A stretch of DNA of 64,000 nt from UMGS1840 sp045661305 (GTDB lineage Bacteria; Bacillota; Clostridia; UMGS1840). The notes below the pieces were generated by a model. That model saw only the letters and a program-made list of their open reading frames with translations, was not told where the DNA came from and did not search any database. Below are positions 60,147 through 64,000 of the stretch, piece after piece. Positions within the stretch are counted from its first letter, which is position 1. The number at the start of each line of letters is the position of its first letter. The stretch spans positions 3,179 through 67,178 of the forward strand of contig JAZRFJ010000001.1 of assembly GCA_045661305.1 (NCBI GenBank), given 5' to 3'. A program made the translations under genes and the position numbers.

Positions 60147-60344
60147 ATGAGCGAGAAAAAAGAAAATGCTTTGGTTAAAGGCTTTAAAGGTATAAAGTCA
60201 GAAATGAAAAAAGTTACATGGCCTTCTTTTAAACAGGTTGCAAATAATACATGGACTGTTATTCTTTCAGTAATTATCGTTGGTTTGATTATATTTGTTC
60301 TTGACTTTGTATTTGGTGCACTGTTGCAGAATTTTATAAAGTAG
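60147..60344 (+). CDS. secE: Preprotein translocase subunit SecE
   Basis: 65 residues from ATG 60147. Two in-frame ATGs 9 and 18 nt upstream are less well placed than this one, which has AAAGGA nine bases away. The short amphipathic part FKGIKSEMKKVTWPSFKQVANNT and a single membrane helix (VILSVIIVGLIIFVLDFVF) are typical of SecE, the clamp of the SecYEG channel. Confidence 0.95.
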   Translation: MSEKKENALVKGFKGIKSEMKKVTWPSFKQVANNTWTVILSVIIVGLIIFVLDFVFGALLQNFIK

Positions 60345-60359
60345 TAAGGAGTATTGTTG

Positions 60360-60878
60360 ATGGAAGATGCTAAATGGTATGTAATCCACACTTTTTCCGG
60401 CTACGAAAATAAAGTAAAAAGCAATTTGGAAAGACTGATTGAAAACAGAGGATTGCAGGATAAAATAGTAGACATCAGACTTCCTGAAGAAGAAGTTGTC
60501 GAAATAAAAGGCGATGAGAAAAAGGTTACCAAAAGAAAGTTGATGCCAAGCTATCTGTTTCTTAAAATGGTGATGGATAATAACACATGGTATGTTGTAA
60601 GAAATACCAGAGGTGTTACCGGCTTTGTCGGCCCAGGCTCAAAGCCTGTTCCTCTCAGTGATGAAGAAGTTATCGCAATGGAGCTTGAAAAGCGTACAAT
60701 CGAAATTGATTTTGAGGTTGGCGATGATGTAAGAATCATTGAAGGCTCTTTTGAAGGTTTTGTCGGCGTAGTTCAGTCGATAAATCTTGAAGAAGAAAAA
60801 TTCACCGTCCTTCTTTCAATGCTCGGCCGTGAAACACCGGTTGAATTTGAATTTGGACAGGCTGAAAAATTAGCATAA
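60360..60878 (+). CDS. nusG: Transcription termination/antitermination protein NusG
   Basis: 172 residues from ATG 60360, with AAGGAG eight bases upstream; two TTG codons just before are too close to that site. N-terminal NGN domain WYVIHTFSGYENKVKSNLERL and FLKMVMDNNTWYVVRNTRGVTGFVG, then a KOW domain (VGDDVRIIEGSFEGFVGVVQSI). NusG couples RNA polymerase with elongation, pausing and ribosomes. Confidence 0.97.
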   Translation: MEDAKWYVIHTFSGYENKVKSNLERLIENRGLQDKIVDIRLPEEEVVEIKGDEKKVTKRKLMPSYLFLKMVMDNNTWYVVRNTRGVTGFVGPGSKPVPLSDEEVIAMELEKRTIEIDFEVGDDVRIIEGSFEGFVGVVQSINLEEEKFTVLLSMLGRETPVEFEFGQAEKLA

Positions 60879-60879
60879 A

Positions 60880-61040
60880 ACATACCTTGTATGTTTTATA
60901 TAAAATGGGTATTTTCAGGTGAAAATTCCCGTGGGAGAATAAAGGGGCGGTATGAAAAGGCTGCTTTTTGCACCTTTTCCTAAGGAGTTCCCGAAGTTCA
61001 ACATTATTACCACATTTTTTTTAATTAGGAGGTGTTCTTC
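60880..61040 (+). promoter_or_regulatory. nusG-rplK intergenic leader with hairpins
   Basis: 162-nt spacer with an AACATAC/GTATGTT stem just after nusG, a GTGGGAGAA segment resembling the L1-site signature downstream, and a hairpin GAAAAGG...CCTTTTC at 60954-60979. Structured but not identified with confidence; possibly involved in autoregulation of rplK-rplA. Confidence 0.4.
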
Positions 61041-61466
61041 ATGGCACAAAAGGTTGTAGGCTTTATAAAACTTCAGATTGAAGCAGGTAAAGCAACACCA
61101 GCACCACCTGTTGGACCTGCACTTGGTCAGCACGGTGTAAACATTATGCAATTCACAAAAGAATTCAACGAAAGAACAAAAAATGATATGGGACTTATAA
61201 TCCCTGTTGTTATCACAGTATATGCTGATCGTTCTTTCTCATTCATCACAAAAACCCCACCTGCTGCTGTACTTCTTAAAAAAGCATGTAAGATTAACAG
61301 CGGTTCAGGCGTACCGAACAAAACAAAGGTTGCATCAATCAGCAAAGCAGACTTGCAGAAAATTGCTGAACAGAAAATGCCGGATCTCAATGCCGGTTCA
61401 ATCGAAGCTGCAATGAGCATGATTGCCGGTACTGCAAGAAGCATGGGTATTACTGTACAGGACTAA
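61041..61466 (+). CDS. rplK: 50S ribosomal protein L11
   Basis: 141 residues from ATG 61041, with TTAGGAGG upstream (a GTG nine bases earlier overlaps that site). KLQIEAGKATPAPPVGPALGQHGVNIM is the L11 signature, with the thiostrepton-region proline helix intact. It forms part of the GTPase-associated centre. Confidence 0.97.
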   Translation: MAQKVVGFIKLQIEAGKATPAPPVGPALGQHGVNIMQFTKEFNERTKNDMGLIIPVVITVYADRSFSFITKTPPAAVLLKKACKINSGSGVPNKTKVASISKADLQKIAEQKMPDLNAGSIEAAMSMIAGTARSMGITVQD

Positions 61467-61484
61467 TTTAAGTCAAACAAAAAC

Positions 61485-61525
61485 GTGGGAGAGCCTTTTT
61501 AAAATAGGCTTGATACATTAACCAC
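61485..61525 (+). promoter_or_regulatory. L1 ribosomal protein leader (L1 binding site)
   Basis: GTGGGAG-AGCC...GGCTTGAT-CATTAA-CCAC folds into the internal-loop structure mimicking the L1 site of 23S rRNA and lies directly before the rplA ribosome binding site. This is known from other bacteria as the autogenous L1 operator. Confidence 0.75.
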
Positions 61526-61540
61526 AGGAGGTAAATTTTT

Positions 61541-62236
61541 ATGTTTAGAGGAAAAAAATATAAGGATTCCGCAAAGCTTGTTGATTCTGCAAAATTATAT
61601 GACAGCGTAGAGGCACTTGACCTCGTTTGCAAATGTGCAAAAGCTAAATTTGATGAAACAGTTGAGCTTCACATTAAGCTCGGTGTTGACTCAAGACACG
61701 CTGACCAGCAGGTTAGAGGTGCAGTTGTTCTTCCTAACGGAACAGGTAAAACTGCAAGAGTGCTTGTTTTTGCAAAAGGCGAAAAGCTTGATGAAGCTTT
61801 AGCTGCAGGTGCAGATTATGCAGGTGCGGAAGAATTAGTTACAAAAATTCAGGGTGAAAACTGGTTTGATTTCGATGTTGTTGTTGCTACACCTGATATG
61901 ATGGGTGTTGTCGGCAGACTCGGTAAAGTTCTCGGTCCAAAAGGCTTAATGCCAAACCCAAAAGCAGGAACAGTTACAATGGATGTTGCTAAAGCTATTG
62001 CTGAAATCAAGAGTGGTAAAATTGAATACCGTCTTGACAAAACAAACATTATTCACTGTCCTATCGGAAAAGTTTCTTTCGGAAAAGAAAAACTTTTAGA
62101 AAACTTCAACGCTCTTATGAGTGCTGTTATCAAAGCAAAACCTGCTGCTGCAAAAGGTCAGTATCTTAGAAGCGTAGCAGTTGCTTCAACAATGGGTCCT
62201 GGTGTGAAAATCAATCAGGCAAAAATTGACGCTTAA
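61541..62236 (+). CDS. rplA: 50S ribosomal protein L1
   Basis: 231 residues: MFRGKKYKDSAKLVD, VELHIKLGVDSRHADQQVRG, VLPNGTGKTARVLVFAKG, GVVGRLGKVLGPKGLMPNPKAGTVT. All match L1, which binds the L1 stalk of 23S rRNA and represses its own operon. CAGGAGG lies 10 bases before the ATG. Confidence 0.97.
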   Translation: MFRGKKYKDSAKLVDSAKLYDSVEALDLVCKCAKAKFDETVELHIKLGVDSRHADQQVRGAVVLPNGTGKTARVLVFAKGEKLDEALAAGADYAGAEELVTKIQGENWFDFDVVVATPDMMGVVGRLGKVLGPKGLMPNPKAGTVTMDVAKAIAEIKSGKIEYRLDKTNIIHCPIGKVSFGKEKLLENFNALMSAVIKAKPAAAKGQYLRSVAVASTMGPGVKINQAKIDA

Positions 62237-62309
62237 TTTTTGATAACAAAGTGGGCTGATAATATCTGCCCGAAAAAACAAAAATAAAAAAGAAAAAACA
62301 GATTTAGTA

Positions 62310-62338
62310 TTGACAAAATGAATTTTTTGTGTTAAAAT
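62310..62338 (+). promoter_or_regulatory. Promoter of rplJ-rplL
   Basis: TTGACA (62310-62315), a 17-nt spacer and TAAAAT (62333-62338), with transcription expected near 62345. Confidence 0.8.
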
Positions 62339-62344
62339 AACTCT

Positions 62345-62470
62345 GTTGTTCCTAAGACAATAGGTGTCAGGTGGGATTCAGGGAGATTTGAAAGGCATTT
62401 CGTATGCTGATTAAGTTGATTGGAAATCTCGTATCTTCTGACTTAAAGTTTCGCCTATCGAGGATAATAT
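62345..62470 (+). promoter_or_regulatory. L10 ribosomal protein leader
   Basis: The conserved L10-leader pieces are present: GTTCCTAAGACAATAGGTG at the 5' end pairing with CGCCTATCGAGGA at the 3' end, and a central variable arm AGGGAGATTTGAAAGG...TTGGAAATCTCG. The L10(L12)4 complex binds this RNA to repress rplJ-rplL. Confidence 0.88.
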
Positions 62471-62499
62471 AAAAATTGACATTATTTTAGATTTTTATA

Positions 62500-62536
62500 T
62501 GCTACCCTCGTTTGTCTTGCGGGGGTAGCGTTTTAT
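62500..62536 (+). terminator. Terminator-like hairpin after the L10 leader
   Basis: GCTACCC...GGGTAGC stem followed by GTTTTATT, about 105 nt before rplJ. It is probably a partially read-through attenuator. Confidence 0.7.
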
Positions 62537-62561
62537 TGTGTGTTAACACAACAAGGTTCTC

Positions 62562-62595
62562 CGAAATTCTCGAATTTTAATTCGTTAGAATTTCG
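62562..62595 (+). other. Long A/T-rich hairpin upstream of rplJ
   Basis: CGAAATTCT-CGAATT-TT-AATTCG-TT-AGAATTTCG forms a 15-bp stem with a 2-nt bulge, 45 nt before the rplJ start. Its purpose is not clear. Confidence 0.5.
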
Positions 62596-62640
62596 TGAGG
62601 TTCTTATTTTACTATAAATTAAATGGAGGTGTAAAGGTTT

Positions 62641-63147
62641 ATGCCAAGTAATAAGGTTTTAGAAGCAAAAAAAGGTCTTGTTGAAGAGCTTAAAGCTAAA
62701 CTTGACGGTGCGCAGGCTGGTGTTTTAGTAGACTATCGCGGAATCACTGTTGAAGAAGATACAGCTCTCAGAAGAGCTATGAGAGAAGCAGACATTGATT
62801 ACACAGTTGTAAAAAATACTCTTCTTAACTTTGCTATTAAAGGAACAGATATTGAAAGCATCAGTGCATTTCTTGAAGGCCCATCAGCGCTCGCTGTTTC
62901 AAAAAGCGATCCTGTAGCTCCTGCAAGAGTAATCGGTCAATTTATCGACAAGCACGAGAAGCTTACAATTAAAACAGGCTTCATGGACGGAAGAGTTATT
63001 GACGCTGCAGAAATTGTTAAAATTTCTAAATTACCGTCTAAAGAAGAAATGCTTGCTAAAGCATTCGGCAGCATGAAGGCTCCGATTTCTAACTTAGCAA
63101 GAGTTATTAACCAGATTAAAGAGAAAAAAGAAAGCGAAGTAGCTTAA
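62641..63147 (+). CDS. rplJ: 50S ribosomal protein L10
   Basis: 168 residues: VLVDYRGITVEEDTALRRAMREADIDYTVVKNTL and the C-terminal NLARVINQIKEKKESE helix that binds L7/L12 dimers. TGGAGGTG lies about 9 bases upstream. It follows the L10 leader and an attenuator hairpin. Confidence 0.97.
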   Translation: MPSNKVLEAKKGLVEELKAKLDGAQAGVLVDYRGITVEEDTALRRAMREADIDYTVVKNTLLNFAIKGTDIESISAFLEGPSALAVSKSDPVAPARVIGQFIDKHEKLTIKTGFMDGRVIDAAEIVKISKLPSKEEMLAKAFGSMKAPISNLARVINQIKEKKESEVA

Positions 63148-63220
63148 TTCTCAAAAATCAAAAAATTTAAAAATTAAATTAAAAGTTTAAAAGAAAAATC
63201 AAAAACGGAGGATTTTTAAA

Positions 63221-63595
63221 ATGAGCGAAAAAATCACAAAATTTATTGACGAAATAAAAGAACTTACAGTATTAGAATTAGCTGAATTAGTTTCAGCTTT
63301 AGAAGAAGAATTCGGCGTAAGCGCTGCTGCTGGCGTTGCAGTTGTTGCTGCTGGTGCTGCTGCAGGCGGTGCTGCTGAAGAAAAATCAGAGTTTGATGTT
63401 GTTATGACTTCATTCGGTGACAAGAAACTTGATGTTATCAAAGTTGTTAGAGAAATCACAGGTCTTGGACTTAAAGAAGCAAAAGAAAAAGTTGAAGGCG
63501 TTCCATCAACTCTTAAAGAAGGCGCATCTAAAGAAGAAGCTGAAGAAATCAAATCTAAACTTGAAGCTGCTGGTGCTGCTGTTGAACTTAAGTAA
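63221..63595 (+). CDS. rplL: 50S ribosomal protein L7/L12
   Basis: 124 residues: N-terminal dimerisation part (IDEIKELTVLELAELVSALEEEFGV), alanine-rich hinge and C-terminal DVVMTSFGDKKLDVIKVVREITGLGLKEAKEKVEGVPSTLKEG. It is the flexible stalk protein that recruits translation GTPases. GGAGG lies before the ATG. A terminator follows, then an insertion sequence. Confidence 0.98.
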   Translation: MSEKITKFIDEIKELTVLELAELVSALEEEFGVSAAAGVAVVAAGAAAGGAAEEKSEFDVVMTSFGDKKLDVIKVVREITGLGLKEAKEKVEGVPSTLKEGASKEEAEEIKSKLEAAGAAVELK

Positions 63596-63640
63596 TTATT
63601 ACTTATTTAACCTGTACAAAAAGTACAAAAAGAAAAATTG

Positions 63641-63677
63641 TAGAGCTATTGCAATATTTTGCGGTGGCTCTATTTTT
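63641..63677 (+). terminator. Terminator of rplJ-rplL
   Basis: A 12-bp stem including G-T pairs (TAGAGCTATTGC / GCGGTGGCTCTA) followed by five T. Confidence 0.85.
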
Positions 63678-63678
63678 A

Positions 63679-63699
63679 TGAGTTTGCAAAGCAAACTCA
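63679..63699. repeat. Perfect short palindrome
   Basis: TGAGTTTGC AAA GCAAACTCA, a perfect 9-bp inverted repeat between the rplL terminator and the insertion sequence. Confidence 0.7.
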
Positions 63700-63738
63700 A
63701 TGAATTGCCTGTCGGCATGAATTTAAATTATAAATTTC

Positions 63739-64000
63739 GGCTCTTTGTCAATAGTTGTGGTGAAAAAAGTTATAAAGAATTTTTGAGGTGGTAGCTTAAG
63801 CTGCTGCCTCATTAACATTTATGTTATTTTTATTATTAAAAATATGTAAAATTCTGTTTCTGAAACGTCTGAAATTTCTATACCCATAAGCAAGTCTTTT
63901 TAAAACTTTTATTCTATTATTACATCCTTCAGTAAATCCGTTAGTGTAAGGTAAATATAAAGAATTAATAATACCAGAATACCAATTAGTAATAGTTTTT
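63739..64000 (-). mobile_element. ISL3-family insertion sequence, end only
   Basis: The left boundary is set by GGCTCTTTGTCAATAGTTG, which resembles the terminal inverted repeat of ISL3-type elements. It is followed on the minus strand by the 3' end of a transposase gene. The other end lies beyond the window. Confidence 0.75.
63796..64000 (-). CDS. ISL3-family transposase, C-terminal fragment
   Basis: The frame is open to the window edge. The translation runs SLYLPYTNGFTEGCNNRIKV, then LKRLAYGYRNFRRFRNRIL, the end of the DDE_Tnp_ISL3 domain with the catalytic-region TNGFTEGCNNRIK motif, then a stop at 63796. About 67 residues are visible. The gene is cut by the window end, not by a mutation that I can see. 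Confidence 0.88.
   Translation of the reverse strand, partial: KTITNWYSGIINSLYLPYTNGFTEGCNNRIKVLKRLAYGYRNFRRFRNRILHIFNNKNNINVNEAAA

Noticed and set aside
1..64000. CRISPR array, prophage or integrated conjugative element
   Set aside because: No regularly spaced repeats, cas genes, phage structural genes, integrase or conjugation genes were seen.

Overview
The window looks like a chromosomal segment of a low-GC, endospore-forming Firmicute of class Clostridia, probably an uncultured gut lineage. Evidence: AT-rich coding and intergenic DNA, strong purine-rich ribosome binding sites, some TTG/GTG starts, many sigma-A-type promoters (TTGACA-like, 17 bp, TATAAT-like), the dipicolinate synthase pair dpaA/dpaB, MurT/GatD, DUF1836, DegV paralogs, CsaB and the Clostridia-style gene order rpmG-secE-nusG-rplKA-rplJL. 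I cannot name a genus from sequence alone. Most of the window is housekeeping.

Layout. 0-1.6 kb: end of a surface-sugar locus (capF end, capG), closed by a shared hairpin terminator. 1.7-15.1 kb, minus strand: secDF, HIT protein, alaS, a polytopic membrane protein, a zinc-ribbon protein, an rRNA methyltransferase, rel, recJ and an M20 peptidase. 15.2-15.5 kb: a tRNA trio (Asp, Phe, Gly). 15.7-19.1 kb: tig-clpP-clpX. 19.3-22.2 kb: an HTH-cupin-AMP-ligase fusion behind a T-box leader and a second, unidentified structured leader. 22.2-24.9 kb: tsaE-tsaB and dpaA-dpaB. 25-38 kb: two degV genes, then a minus-strand series of rnj, murT-gatD, a DUF2344 protein, a GT4-CsaB fusion, comF and DUF1836, with pgsA and a large membrane protein upstream. 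38-40.4 kb: rarA, tRNA-Val, tcdA. 40.4-47.3 kb: a gliding-type ABC system with GldG-like and DUF4340 partners, a DUF3048 lipoprotein and a secreted unknown. 47.4-55 kb, plus strand: a hot-dog thioesterase, a HAD phosphatase, mutS2, hisS-aspS and a small exporter. 55-58.5 kb: an accessory patch. 58.6-64 kb: a YkvI-like transporter, then rpmG, secE, nusG and ribosomal protein genes, ending in a truncated ISL3-type insertion sequence where rpoB would normally be expected.

Most unusual content. (1) Two diverged copies of a 277-278 nt element, each bounded by a 21-25 bp inverted repeat, lie exactly 30 nt upstream of hisS and of the HTH-cupin-AMP-ligase gene, in the same orientation to the gene. 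The terminal stems differ in sequence but both pair, while an inner core is conserved. This looks like a leader RNA family or a structured mobile repeat. (2) A compact type I toxin-antitoxin module at 55.08-55.38 kb: a 22-residue hydrophobic peptide, facing consensus promoters and an antisense RNA with its own terminator. (3) A small operon encoding a dockerin-like protein, a cohesin-like secreted protein and a 56-residue peptide. (4) A T-box leader upstream of a gene that is not an aminoacyl-tRNA synthetase or an obvious amino-acid gene. Next to (2) and (3) is a phd-doc toxin-antitoxin pair.

How the parts fit. Translation and its quality control dominate: hisS, aspS, alaS, ribosomal proteins with L1 and L10 autoregulatory leaders, t6A/ct6A modification (tsaB, tsaE, tcdA), the stringent response (rel), and the trigger factor/ClpXP chain. 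Envelope functions are secDF, pgsA, murT-gatD, csaB, capFG and the cohesin/dockerin pair. All calls come from reading the sequence; no database search was run.
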